From assembly GCA_036556905.1 (NCBI GenBank), contig DATBIM010000156.1, positions 62,001-126,000 on the forward strand: a stretch of DNA of 64,000 bases. Reading direction: 5' to 3'. The notes beneath the pieces were generated by a model. It saw only the letters and a program-made list of their open reading frames with translations, searched no databases and was not told where the DNA came from. The first letter of the stretch is position 1. Each line of letters begins with the position of its first letter. The DNA comes from 40CM-4-69-5 sp036556905. Lineage in GTDB: Bacteria; Methylomirabilota; Methylomirabilia; Rokubacteriales; CSP1-6. The position numbers were made by a program, and so were the translations under genes. Positions 7,477 to 15,968 of this stretch are shown here, piece by piece.

Positions 7477-8910
7477 ATGGTCGCTGCCCCTAGCGCCAGC
7501 TACAGCATCACGGTCCGCCTGGAGATCAAGAACCGGCCTGGCATGCTGGGTCGGGTGGCCTCGGCCATCGGCGGGGCCGGCGGGGACATCGGGGCGGTCG
7601 ACCTCGTCGAGTCGCAACGCGACCGCGTGGTTCGTGACATCACCATTAAGGCCAGGGATAGCCACCACGGCCAGCAGCTGGTCAACCGTCTCAAGCACGT
7701 GGCCGGGGTGCGGATCGTCAACATATCCGACCGCACCTTCCTGATGCACCTCGGAGGCAAGATCGAGGTCCGTAACAAAGTGCCGATCCGGAACCGCGAC
7801 GACCTCTCCATGGCCTATACCCCGGGCGTGGCCCGGGTCTGTCTGGCCATCCGTGACGATCGTGAGCGGGCCTTCGCGCTGACGATCAAGCAGAACACCG
7901 TGGCCGTCGTTACGGACGGCACCGCCGTCCTGGGGCTGGGCGACATCGGCCCCGAGGCCGCCATGCCGGTCATGGAAGGCAAGGCCATGCTGTTCAAGGA
8001 GTTCGCCGACGTCGACGCCTTCCCGATCTGCCTGGCCACCAAGGACGTGGACAAGATCGTGGAGACGGTGAAGCTCATTGCTCCCGGCTTCGGGGGCATC
8101 AACCTGGAGGATATCTCCGCCCCCCGTTGCTTCGACGTCGAGGAGCGCCTGCGCAAGGACCTGGACATCCCGGTCTTCCACGACGATCAACACGGCACGG
8201 CGGTGGTCGTGCTGGCCGCCCTCCTCAATGCGCTCAAGATCGTCGGCAAGGAGCTCCGGAAGCTACGGGTGGTGGTGGCGGGAGTGGGGGCCGCGGGCAC
8301 CGCCACCATCAAGATCCTCTTGTCCAGCGGGGTCCGCGATATCACCGGGGTGGACGAGCACGGCACCATCTTCCCGGGCCGCCCGGTGGGGATGGACTTC
8401 ATGAAGCGGTGGGTCGCTTCGGTGACCAATCCGAGGCGGATCCAGGGACGGCTGGGGGACGCCCTGCAGCGCGCCGACGTCTTCATCGGCCTCAGCGTGC
8501 CGGGGATCCTCTCGGTACGGGACATCAAGCGGATGGCTCGCAACCCGGTGGTCTTCGCCATGGCCAATCCGGTCCCCGAGGTCCAGCCCGAGGAGGCCGA
8601 GCGGCACGTGGCGGTGATGGCGACCGGCCGCTCCGATTACCCCAATCAGATCAACAACGTGCTCTGCTTCCCGGGGTTCTTTCGGGGCCTGCTCGATTCC
8701 CGGGCGCGGACCGTGAACGACGAGATGAAGATCGCGGCGGCCCGTGCCGTGGCCGCATGCGTGAGCCGGAGCGAGCTGAGTCGGGAGTACATCATTCCCA
8801 GCGTGTTCAACAAGAACGTGGCGCCGGCGGTGGCCGAGGGCGTGGCCCGGGCCTCGTGGGAAACGGGCGCGGCCCGGCGTCGCCGCCGCGACACGCGTCG
8901 GGCTCCATGA
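7477..8910 (+). CDS. NAD(P)-dependent malic enzyme with N-terminal ACT domain
   Basis: A 477-residue malic enzyme that converts malate to pyruvate and CO2 with reduction of NAD(P). An ACT domain occupies about residues 10-85 (ITVRLEIKNRPGMLGRVAS), a ligand-sensing fold that usually binds amino acids. The catalytic half follows: SMAYTPGVARVC with the catalytic Tyr near 110, EGKAMLFKEFADVDAFP with the catalytic Lys, and metal-binding FHDDQHGTA. The Rossmann domain starts at VVVAGVGAAGTA. The stop overlaps the start of the aminotransferase gene (ATGA), suggesting coupled expression and a link between pyruvate/malate balance and amino acid metabolism. Confidence 0.92.
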   Translation: MVAAPSASYSITVRLEIKNRPGMLGRVASAIGGAGGDIGAVDLVESQRDRVVRDITIKARDSHHGQQLVNRLKHVAGVRIVNISDRTFLMHLGGKIEVRNKVPIRNRDDLSMAYTPGVARVCLAIRDDRERAFALTIKQNTVAVVTDGTAVLGLGDIGPEAAMPVMEGKAMLFKEFADVDAFPICLATKDVDKIVETVKLIAPGFGGINLEDISAPRCFDVEERLRKDLDIPVFHDDQHGTAVVVLAALLNALKIVGKELRKLRVVVAGVGAAGTATIKILLSSGVRDITGVDEHGTIFPGRPVGMDFMKRWVASVTNPRRIQGRLGDALQRADVFIGLSVPGILSVRDIKRMARNPVVFAMANPVPEVQPEEAERHVAVMATGRSDYPNQINNVLCFPGFFRGLLDSRARTVNDEMKIAAARAVAACVSRSELSREYIIPSVFNKNVAPAVAEGVARASWETGAARRRRRDTRRAP

Positions 8911-10070
8911 CGGCGCCGCAGGCCCGGCGGGCCGCCACCGTCGAGCCCTTCCTCGCCGTGGAGGTGTTCGAGCGGGCCCAGGCCCTGGAGCGGGCGGGGA
9001 TCGACGTTGTCCACCTGGAGTTCGGCGAGCCCGATTTCGATACGCCTCCGGCCATCGTGGAGGCGGCCACCCGGGCGATCAAGGACGGCCGGACGCGCTA
9101 CACGGCGAGCCTGGGCATCCTCCCCCTGCGCGAGGCCATTGCCGAGCACTACGCGTCGACGTACGGCGTCGAGGTCTCCCCCGAGCAGATCCTCGTCACG
9201 CCGGGCACCTCGCCGGCCATGCTGCTCCTGTTCGGCCACCTCCTCGACGCCGGCGACGAGGTCGTGCTCTCCGACCCCTACTACGCCTGTTACCCCAACT
9301 TCATCCGTTATGCCGAAGGCCAGCCCGTCTACGTCGGCGTCAGGGAGGAGGACGGCTTTCAGTATCGGGCCGAGGCCATTCGCGACCGCCTGGGGGCGCG
9401 CACCCGGGCCATCGTCATCAACTCCCCGGCCAACCCCACGGGCACGGTGCTGCTTCCGGAGCACATCGCGGCGATCGCGGACCTGGCCCGGGAGCGCCAG
9501 CTCTTCGTGGTGTCCGACGAGATCTACCACGGCCTGTCCTATGCCGGCCGCGACCGCTCGATCCTCGAATTCACCGACCGGGCCTTTGTGCTCAACGGCT
9601 TCTCCAAGGCCTTCGCCATGACCGGCTGGAGACTCGGATACCTCATCGGCCCGCGCGAGCACATCCGTCGCCTGCAGACGCTCTTTGGCAACTTCTTCAT
9701 CTCCACGTGCGAGTTCGTGCAGTGGGCCGGGGTCGCGGCGCTGCGGGAAGCGGGGGAGGAGGCGCGGCGCTTCCGGGGGATCTTCGACAGGCGCCGGCAG
9801 GTCATGGTGGCGGGGCTGAGGGCGATCGGGCTGGGGGTGGCTCGCGAGCCGACCGGGGCCTTCTACGTGCTGGCCAACGCCCGGCGGTACACGGGTGACT
9901 CTACTCGCTTCGTCTACGAAATCCTGGAGCACTGCCACGTCGCGGTGACCCCGGGGGCGGCCTTCGGCGCCAACGCCGAAGGCTATCTCCGCTTCTCCTA
10001 CGCCGCGGCCCTCGATCGCATCGAGGAGGGTCTGCGCCGGCTGGGCCCGTTCCTCGCCGCTCGCGGCTGA
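8907..10070 (+). CDS. Pyridoxal-phosphate aminotransferase, class I/II
   Basis: A 387-residue fold-type I aminotransferase of the AspC-like subgroup. Visible motifs include HLEFGEPDFDTPP near 35, the Asn and Tyr of NSPANPTG and DEIYHGLSY, the PLP-binding Lys in NGFSKAFAMTGWRLGY near 235, and the substrate-carboxylate Arg in GYLRFSYA near 370. Substrate cannot be assigned; aspartate, aromatic or alanine-type activity are all possible. It overlaps the ACT-malic enzyme by 4 bases, which sets the ATG at 8907. Confidence 0.9.
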   Translation: MTAPQARRAATVEPFLAVEVFERAQALERAGIDVVHLEFGEPDFDTPPAIVEAATRAIKDGRTRYTASLGILPLREAIAEHYASTYGVEVSPEQILVTPGTSPAMLLLFGHLLDAGDEVVLSDPYYACYPNFIRYAEGQPVYVGVREEDGFQYRAEAIRDRLGARTRAIVINSPANPTGTVLLPEHIAAIADLARERQLFVVSDEIYHGLSYAGRDRSILEFTDRAFVLNGFSKAFAMTGWRLGYLIGPREHIRRLQTLFGNFFISTCEFVQWAGVAALREAGEEARRFRGIFDRRRQVMVAGLRAIGLGVAREPTGAFYVLANARRYTGDSTRFVYEILEHCHVAVTPGAAFGANAEGYLRFSYAAALDRIEEGLRRLGPFLAARG

Positions 10071-10071
10071 G

Positions 10072-10488
10072 ATGGACGACTGTCCCGCCTGCCGCGGGCG
10101 CTGGCCCCGAGCCGACCATCGCGTCGCCGACCTCGGGGGCTCGGTCGCCTACCTGAACGAGGATCAGTTCTTCCCGGGGTGGACGGTGCTGGTGCTCAAG
10201 CGTCACGCCACCGAGCTCTACCAGCTCGGCCGCGAAGAGCGGGCCGGGCTCATGGAGGAGGTGAGCGACGTCGCCCGGGCCCTGGCCACGGCCTTCGACG
10301 CCGTCAAGGTCAATTACGAGTTGCTCGGCAATCAAATCGCCCACATCCACTGGCACATCGTGCCGCGATTGGCCGGCGACCCGGCACCCCGGTCCCCGGC
10401 CTGGCTCGTGCAGCACGTCCCGCAGCCACTCGGCGCGGCCCAGCTCAGCGATCGTCTGACCCGCCTGCGCGCGCATCTGGGCCGCTGA
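10072..10488 (+). CDS. HIT family nucleotide hydrolase/transferase
   Basis: A 138-residue histidine-triad protein. The catalytic triad HIHWHIVPR is near residues 90-98, and the N-terminal CPAC pair is typical of zinc-containing HIT proteins. HIT enzymes cleave nucleoside phosphoramidates, AMP-lysine or dinucleoside polyphosphates; the substrate here is unknown. The gene starts 1 base after the aminotransferase stop and ends 2 bases before nth. Confidence 0.9.
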   Translation: MDDCPACRGRWPRADHRVADLGGSVAYLNEDQFFPGWTVLVLKRHATELYQLGREERAGLMEEVSDVARALATAFDAVKVNYELLGNQIAHIHWHIVPRLAGDPAPRSPAWLVQHVPQPLGAAQLSDRLTRLRAHLGR

Positions 10489-10490
10489 CG

Positions 10491-11147
10491 ATGGCGCGGG
10501 AAGCGCTTCCGGCCAAGAAGGCGCGGGCCCGGCGAATCATCACGGCGCTGGAACGGGCCTACCCGGACGCCAGGATCGCGTTGGACTTCACCACGCCGCT
10601 GGAGCTGCTGGTGGCGACGATCCTGTCCGCGCAGTGCACGGACGAGCGCGTCAACATGGTCACCCCCTCGCTCTTCCAGCGCTACCCCACTGCCGAGGAC
10701 TACGCGCGCGCCAACCCCGCGACCCTGGAGCGCGAGATCCGCTCGACCGGATTCTTCCGCGCCAAGACGCGCGCCATCATCGCCATGGGCCGGGCGCTGG
10801 TGGACCGGCACGGCGGGCAGGTCCCCCGCGAGCGCGCGCTGCTCACCGCGTTGCCGGGCGTCGGTCTCAAGACTGCCAACGTGGTGCTGGGGAACGCCTT
10901 CGGCCAGCCCGCCATCGCGGTGGACACGCACGTGTTCCGCGTCTCCCAGCGCCTGGGACTGGCGCGTGCGAACGATCCCGACGAGGTCCACGACCAGTTG
11001 ACCCTGGCCCTCCCCCGGGCGAAGTGGACGCGGACCTGCCACCTGCTGCAGGCTCACGGACGCCGCACCTGCGCGGCCCGCAAGCCGCTCTGCCCGGCGT
11101 GCCCCGTGCGCAAACAGTGTCCCTGGCCCGACAAGACCAGGGAGTGA
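10491..11147 (+). CDS. nth: Endonuclease III (DNA glycosylase/AP lyase)
   Basis: A 218-residue base-excision repair enzyme that removes oxidised pyrimidines and nicks abasic sites. The helix-hairpin-helix LPGVGLKTANVV carries the catalytic Lys127, and Asp145 follows in AVDTHVFR. The C-terminal [4Fe-4S] cluster has the canonical C-x6-C-x2-C-x5-C spacing. The length is usual for the family. The ATG at 10491 lies 2 bases after the HIT gene. A strong promoter for the ribosomal protein operon begins 24 bases past its stop. Confidence 0.96.
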   Translation: MAREALPAKKARARRIITALERAYPDARIALDFTTPLELLVATILSAQCTDERVNMVTPSLFQRYPTAEDYARANPATLEREIRSTGFFRAKTRAIIAMGRALVDRHGGQVPRERALLTALPGVGLKTANVVLGNAFGQPAIAVDTHVFRVSQRLGLARANDPDEVHDQLTLALPRAKWTRTCHLLQAHGRRTCAARKPLCPACPVRKQCPWPDKTRE

Positions 11148-11171
11148 CGGCGATGAGGCCTGGTCAGTTCG

Positions 11172-11200
11172 TTGACAGGCAGAGCATTTTCCCGTAGAGT
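11172..11200 (+). promoter_or_regulatory. Sigma-70 promoter of the rplM operon
   Basis: TTGACA (11172-11177), a 17-base spacer and TAGAGT (11195-11200): the -35 is perfect and the spacing optimal. Initiation would fall near 11207, giving a leader of about 67 bases before rplM. It is among the best promoters in the window and fits strong ribosomal protein expression. Confidence 0.8.
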
Positions 11201-11273
11201 ATGGCGTTGCAATTTGGCAGATCTCAGGCCCACTTACGCGAGCCGTCGCGAGAGTGAATCGTACGAGGAGAGG

Positions 11274-11690
11274 ATGAGCGAGATCGAGCGGAAGTGGTTC
11301 GTCGTCGACGCCGCCGACCAGGTGCTGGGGCGCCTGGCGACCCGGGTGGCGACGATCCTCCGGGGCAAGCACAAGCCGACCTTCACCCCCCACCTGGATG
11401 TCGGCGATCACGTGATCGTCGTGAATGCCGAGAAGATCCACCTCACCGGACGCAAGCTGCGCGACAAGATGTACCGCTGGCACACCGGCTACATCGGCGC
11501 GCTCCGCGAGGTGAGCGCCGAGACGATGCTGCGGACTCACCCGGAGCGGGTGATCGAGTGGGCCGTGCAGGGGATGCTGCCCAAGAACCGGCTGGGGCGC
11601 GCCATGGCCAAGAAGCTGAAGGTGTACCGGGGCGCCGCGCATCCCCACGAGGCCCAGCGGCCCGAGCCGCTGACCGCGGGGCCGCGATAA
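11274..11690 (+). CDS. rplM: 50S ribosomal protein L13
   Basis: A 138-residue L13, an early-assembling large-subunit protein binding 23S rRNA. Typical segments are WFVVDAADQVLGRLAT near residue 8, GKHKPTFTPHLDVGD near 33, and AVQGMLPKNRLGRAM near 100. GAGGAGAGG at 11265-11273 abuts the ATG closely, and no better start exists. The stop overlaps the rpsI start (TAATG), so L13 and S9 are translationally coupled as in most bacteria. Confidence 0.97.
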   Translation: MSEIERKWFVVDAADQVLGRLATRVATILRGKHKPTFTPHLDVGDHVIVVNAEKIHLTGRKLRDKMYRWHTGYIGALREVSAETMLRTHPERVIEWAVQGMLPKNRLGRAMAKKLKVYRGAAHPHEAQRPEPLTAGPR

Positions 11691-12088
11691 TGGCCGCGGT
11701 CGTCGAGCGCTTCTACGGTACCGGGCGCCGCAAGACGTCGGTGGCCCGCGTGTGGATCCGGCCGGGCTCCGGGCGTGTCGTGATCAACCGGCGCGCGTTC
11801 GAGGACTACTTCCCCCGCGAGACGTTGCGGATGATCATCGCCCAGCCGTTTCAAGTCAGCAACACGGCGGGGCAGTTCGACATGCTGGCCACCGTGATGG
11901 GTGGGGGACCCACCGGTCAGGCCGGCGCGCTCCGGCACGGTCTGGCCCGCGCGCTGGTCCGCTTCGACGAGAACCTGCGACAGGTGCTCAAGAAGGCGGG
12001 GCTCCTTACCCGCGACCCGCGGATGCGCGAGCGCAAGAAGTACGGGCAGCCGGGCGCCCGGCAGAAGTTCCAGTACTCCAAGCGGTAA
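11690..12088 (+). CDS. rpsI: 30S ribosomal protein S9
   Basis: A 132-residue S9 whose C-terminal tail reaches the P-site tRNA anticodon. The start YGTGRRKTSVARVWI and the basic ending KFQYSKR are characteristic; the terminal Arg is the functionally important residue. It overlaps rplM by one base. argC begins 6 bases after its stop, an unusual link between ribosomal and arginine genes. Confidence 0.97.
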   Translation: MAAVVERFYGTGRRKTSVARVWIRPGSGRVVINRRAFEDYFPRETLRMIIAQPFQVSNTAGQFDMLATVMGGGPTGQAGALRHGLARALVRFDENLRQVLKKAGLLTRDPRMRERKKYGQPGARQKFQYSKR

Positions 12089-12094
12089 GGGGCG

Positions 12095-13153
12095 GTGGCT
12101 GCGACGCTTCGCGTGGCCGTCGCCGGCGCCAGCGGTTACATGGGCGCCGAGCTCCTGCGACTGCTCCTGCGCCATCCGCACCTCGAGCTGAGCGGGGTCA
12201 CGTCCGACCGGCTGTCGGGTGAGCCCTTGGCCCGGGCCTTCCCACACCTGCGGGGACTCACGGACCTGCGCTTCCACGAGCTCGACGCTGAGTGGCTGGC
12301 CGGCGTGGCCGACGTCGTGGTACTGGCCCTGCCGCACATGGAGTCCCAGAAGGTCGTGCCGGTGCTGCGTCGGCACCGGGTACGGGCCATCGACCTCTCG
12401 GCCGACTATCGGCTGCGCGAGGCCACCGATTACACGGTCTGGTACAAGGCTCCCCATATCGACCCCCAGGGGCTGGCCGAGGCTGTGTATGGTCTGCCCG
12501 AGCTCTACCGCAAGGCCATCGTGGGCGCGTCACTGGTGGCGGTGCCGGGATGCTATCCGGCCGGGGCGATCCTGGCGCTGGCGCCCGTGCTGAGGACCGG
12601 TCTGGCCCGGGTGGACGGGATCGTGATCGATGGCAAGTCGGGGGTGAGCGGCGCCGGCGCCCAGGGACGCAAGGTCGACCCCATGTATCTGTACACGGAG
12701 GCCAACGAGAACGTCCAGGCCTACGGCGTTGCCACCCACCGGCATACGCCGGAGATCGAGCAGGAGCTCTCGGTCCTGGCCGGGGCGCCCGTTCGCGTCA
12801 CGTTCACGCCGCATCTCCTGCCGCTCAATCGCGGTCTGTACACGACGGCCGTGGTGACGCTGGGCGCGGCCACCACCACGGCCGAGCTGCTCGCCGTCTA
12901 TCGGGACTTCTACGCCGGTGAACCGTTCGTCCGGGTGCTGGAGGAAGGGGAACGGCCGACGACCCGGGCCGTGCTGGGCTCGAACTTCTGTGACGTGGCC
13001 GTCGTCGCTGATCCACGCACCGGGAGGGCCATCTGCCTGTCCGCGCTCGACAACCTCGGCAAGGGCGGGGCCGCCAATGGCGTGCAGAACCTGAACCTCC
13101 TGGCCGGCTGGAGCGAGCGAGCGGGCCTCGAAGCACCGCCGGTGTACCCGTAG
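12095..13153 (+). CDS. argC: N-acetyl-gamma-glutamyl-phosphate reductase
   Basis: A 352-residue NADPH enzyme for the third step of arginine synthesis, reducing N-acetylglutamyl phosphate to the semialdehyde. The nucleotide-binding GASGYMGAELLRLL is at the N-terminus, and the catalytic Cys lies in AVPGCYPAGAI near residue 152. The catalytic His is expected in the HRHTPEIE segment. GTG at 12095 follows rpsI by 6 bases. The stop overlaps the argJ start by one base. Confidence 0.96.
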   Translation: MAATLRVAVAGASGYMGAELLRLLLRHPHLELSGVTSDRLSGEPLARAFPHLRGLTDLRFHELDAEWLAGVADVVVLALPHMESQKVVPVLRRHRVRAIDLSADYRLREATDYTVWYKAPHIDPQGLAEAVYGLPELYRKAIVGASLVAVPGCYPAGAILALAPVLRTGLARVDGIVIDGKSGVSGAGAQGRKVDPMYLYTEANENVQAYGVATHRHTPEIEQELSVLAGAPVRVTFTPHLLPLNRGLYTTAVVTLGAATTTAELLAVYRDFYAGEPFVRVLEEGERPTTRAVLGSNFCDVAVVADPRTGRAICLSALDNLGKGGAANGVQNLNLLAGWSERAGLEAPPVYP

Positions 13154-14406
13154 TGGCCGGACCCGCGCGTTCGACCTCCGCCGCCCACGCTGGCGCGAGC
13201 GACATCGAGTGGCTGGAGGGCGGAGTGACCGCGGTGCCGGGAATCCTCGCCGGCGGTGTGGCGGCGGGAATCAAGCCCAGCGGGCGGAAGGATCTGGCCC
13301 TGATCTATTCGCCCACGCCGGCCCGGGCGGCCGCCGTGTTCACCTCGAGCCAGATCAAGGGCGCTCCGGTGCAGGTCTCCATGGAGCACGTGCGGGGCGG
13401 CGTGGCCCAGGCCATCGTGGCGTCCAGCGGCTGCGCCAACGTCTGCACCGGTGAGCAGGGCCTGCGCGATGCTCGGGAGATGACCCGCCTCACCGCCGAG
13501 TTGCTGAGGATCCCTGTCCGACACGTCCTCATCGGCTCCACCGGGGTGATCGGGGCGCCCCTGCCGATGGACAAAATCCGCGGCGCGCTCCCCCGGCTCG
13601 TGAAGGCGCTGTCCCCCCAGGGCAGCCGGGCGGCGGCGGAGGCCATCATGACCACGGACACGCGGCCCAAAGAGGCGGCGCTGCGCGTCGAGGTCAACGG
13701 TCGGCCGGTGACCATCGGCGCCGTGGCCAAGGGCGTAGGAATGATCGAGCCCCACCTGGCGACGATGTTCTGCTTCATCACCAGCGACGTCGTGATCGAA
13801 AGCGCGGTGCTGCGTCGGGTGCTCCGGCAGGACATGGACCGCTCGTTCAACCGCATCACCGTGGACGGGGATCAGTCCACCAGCGACACCGTCGCCCTGC
13901 TGGCCAACGGCCTGGCTGAGCACGCGCCTCTGGAGGGTGGCCGCGGCCTGCGCGACTTTGCGCGCGGGTTAGCGGCGCTGACCGAGCGCATGTGCCGCCT
14001 GCTGATCAGCGATGGCGAGGGCGCCACCAAGCTGGTCAGCATCGCGGTGCGGGGGGCGGCCAGCCGACGGGACGCGCTGCTGGCGGCCCGCAGCGTGGCC
14101 AACTCGCCGCTGGTCAAGACCGCGCTCCACGGTCAGGATCCCAACTGGGGTCGGATCATGATGGCCCTGGGCAAGTCGCCGGCGAAGCTCGACCCCGACC
14201 GCGTCAGCATCCTCTTCGAGGACGAAGTCCTGGTCGAGCGGGGAGCGCTGCGTCCCGGGGCGCGGCTGGACCGGATCCGCGAGACCATGGGCCGGGCCGA
14301 GTACGCCATCACCGTCGACCTCGGCCTCGGGCGCGGCGAGGACAAGGTCTGGACGTGCGATCTCAGCGAGGAGTACGTTCGAATCAACGCCAAGTACACG
14401 ACGTAA
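13153..14406 (+). CDS. argJ: Glutamate N-acetyltransferase / amino-acid acetyltransferase
   Basis: A 417-residue ArgJ. It transfers acetyl from N-acetylornithine to glutamate and, in bifunctional members, also uses acetyl-CoA. The precursor self-cleaves before the Thr of the ATM motif, seen here as PHLATMFCF near residue 195. GSTGVIGAPLPMDKI near 130 contributes the oxyanion hole. With argC it gives two steps of the cyclic arginine pathway; the other arg genes are not in the window. GTG start overlaps the argC stop (TAGTG). Confidence 0.95.
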   Translation: MAGPARSTSAAHAGASDIEWLEGGVTAVPGILAGGVAAGIKPSGRKDLALIYSPTPARAAAVFTSSQIKGAPVQVSMEHVRGGVAQAIVASSGCANVCTGEQGLRDAREMTRLTAELLRIPVRHVLIGSTGVIGAPLPMDKIRGALPRLVKALSPQGSRAAAEAIMTTDTRPKEAALRVEVNGRPVTIGAVAKGVGMIEPHLATMFCFITSDVVIESAVLRRVLRQDMDRSFNRITVDGDQSTSDTVALLANGLAEHAPLEGGRGLRDFARGLAALTERMCRLLISDGEGATKLVSIAVRGAASRRDALLAARSVANSPLVKTALHGQDPNWGRIMMALGKSPAKLDPDRVSILFEDEVLVERGALRPGARLDRIRETMGRAEYAITVDLGLGRGEDKVWTCDLSEEYVRINAKYTT

Positions 14407-14598
14407 CCACCATCACGCACGCCGGGCGGGACTCGGTCCGGGGCGGTAGTGCGAGCCGCAGGACGTCGCGGGGCCGCAGTGCGAGGTGAGCCGCCGAGGC
14501 GGCGAGCCGAGCGGTGAAATGGGTCGGGGCCCCGCCGTCCGAGGCGAGCCTACGATCAGCCCCGGGAGCCCGGCGGAGGCTAAACCGAAGGAGGAGAC
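14407..14598 (+). other. rpsB leader region
   Basis: A 192-base GC-rich spacer ahead of rpsB. It contains internally repetitive GC-rich elements, for example GTGCGAGCCGC near 14450 and GTGCGAGGTGAGCCGC near 14479, and a small stem GCCGCCGAGGCGGC near 14490. It ends in a strong Shine-Dalgarno, AAGGAGGAGA. Leaders of rpsB often bind S2 for autoregulation, but no known leader structure could be matched by eye. No promoter is convincing. Confidence 0.35.
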
Positions 14599-15360
14599 AT
14601 GGCGGCACTGACCATGAAGGAGCTGCTCGAGGCCGGAGTGCACTTCGGCCACCAGACCAAGCGCTGGAACCCCAAGATGCAGAAGTACATCTTCGGGGAG
14701 CGCAACGGGATCTACATCATCGACCTGCAGAAAACGCTCAAGAAGTTCCGGGAGGCGTACGCCTTCGTGCGCGAGCTGGCGGCCAACGGCGGCAGTGTCC
14801 TGTTCATCGGGACCAAGAAACAGGCCCAGGACACCGTGCTCGACGAGGCCAGCCGTTGCGCCATGTTCTACGTCAACCAGCGCTGGCTGGGCGGCACCCT
14901 CACCAACTTCGAGACGATCCGGAAGTCGATCGCCCGCCTCAAGAAGCTCGAGGAGATGAAGGAGGCTGGCGACTGGGAGCGGTTGCCGAAGAAGGAGGCG
15001 CTGGAGTTGGACCGGGAGCGGCAGAAGCTGGAAAAGGCCTTGATCGGGATCAAGGCCATGGAGCAGCTGCCGTCGACGGTGTTCATCATCGATCCGCGGA
15101 AGGAGCGGATCGCCGTCGCCGAGGCCCAGCGGCTGGGGATTCCTATCGTGGCCATCGTCGACACCAACTGCGATCCCACCGGGATCGACTACCCTATCCC
15201 GGGCAACGACGACGCGATTCGGGCGGTGCGTCTCATCACGTCGCGCGTGGCCGACGCGATCCTCGAGGGCCGGGGAGCCCTGGCCAAGGAGGAGGAGGAG
15301 GAGGGCGCCGGGGAAGCGGCCGCCGACACCGAGATGGCCGCCACGGAGGCGGAGAGCTAG
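14599..15360 (+). CDS. rpsB: 30S ribosomal protein S2
   Basis: A 253-residue S2. The N-terminal motif LLEAGVHFGHQTKRWNPKM and the segments QRWLGGTLTNF near 95 and DTNCDPTGIDYPIPGNDDA near 190 are diagnostic. The C-terminus is a Glu/Ala-rich tail (KEEEEEGAGEAAAD). AAGGAGGAGA ends 3 bases before the ATG. tsf follows after 2 bases, the standard rpsB-tsf pairing. Confidence 0.97.
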   Translation: MAALTMKELLEAGVHFGHQTKRWNPKMQKYIFGERNGIYIIDLQKTLKKFREAYAFVRELAANGGSVLFIGTKKQAQDTVLDEASRCAMFYVNQRWLGGTLTNFETIRKSIARLKKLEEMKEAGDWERLPKKEALELDRERQKLEKALIGIKAMEQLPSTVFIIDPRKERIAVAEAQRLGIPIVAIVDTNCDPTGIDYPIPGNDDAIRAVRLITSRVADAILEGRGALAKEEEEEGAGEAAADTEMAATEAES

Positions 15361-15362
15361 CC

Positions 15363-15968
15363 ATGGCCGCATCCGCTCAACTGGTCAAGGAGCTGCGCGA
15401 TCGAACCGGGGCCGGAGTGATGGATTGCAAGGCCGCGCTGGAGGAGGCCAAGGGCGACCTGGAATCAGCCGTGGAGTTCCTCCGCAAGAAGGGACTGGCC
15501 GACGCGGCCAAGCGCTCGCACCGCGAGGCGCGGGAGGGCACGGTGGGGGCCTACATCCACCCCGGGGCCCGTCTGGGTGTGCTGGTCGAAGTCGACTGCG
15601 AGACGGACTTCGTGGCCCGCACCGAGGCCTTCCAGGAACTGGTGAAGGACCTGACCATGCAGGTCGCCGCGGCCAACCCCGGGTACGTCTCCCGGGAGGA
15701 CGTGCCGACCGCGGTCATCGAGAAAGAGCGCGAGATCTACCGTGGCCAGATGGCGGACCAGAAGAAACCCGCCCACGTGCTCGACAAGATCATCGAAGGC
15801 AAGCTCGAGAAGTTCTACGGCGAGCAGTGCCTCCTGGAGCAGGTGTTCATCAAAGATGCGACGGGCAAGACCAGGGTCAAGGACCTGGTGGCCGGGCTCA
15901 ACGCCAAGACCGGCGAGCACATCGTGGTTCGGCGGTTCGCCCGCTTTCAGGTCGGCGAGGGGCAGTGA
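15363..15968 (+). CDS. tsf: Elongation factor Ts, short form
   Basis: A 201-residue EF-Ts, the nucleotide exchange factor of EF-Tu. The N-terminal UBA-like segment LRDRTGAGVMDCKAALEE and the exchange motif TDFVAR near 83 are intact. At about 200 residues it resembles the short Thermus-type form, lacking the duplicated core and coiled coil of the 283-residue E. coli protein. The stop overlaps the pyrH GTG start by four bases. Confidence 0.96.
   Translation: MAASAQLVKELRDRTGAGVMDCKAALEEAKGDLESAVEFLRKKGLADAAKRSHREAREGTVGAYIHPGARLGVLVEVDCETDFVARTEAFQELVKDLTMQVAAANPGYVSREDVPTAVIEKEREIYRGQMADQKKPAHVLDKIIEGKLEKFYGEQCLLEQVFIKDATGKTRVKDLVAGLNAKTGEHIVVRRFARFQVGEGQ

Noticed and set aside
7151..7477. 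A 108-codon open frame in the rpoD-malic enzyme gap
   Set aside because: No ribosome-binding site, no recognisable motifs and an A+T-rich regulatory-like composition; it overlaps both flanking starts.
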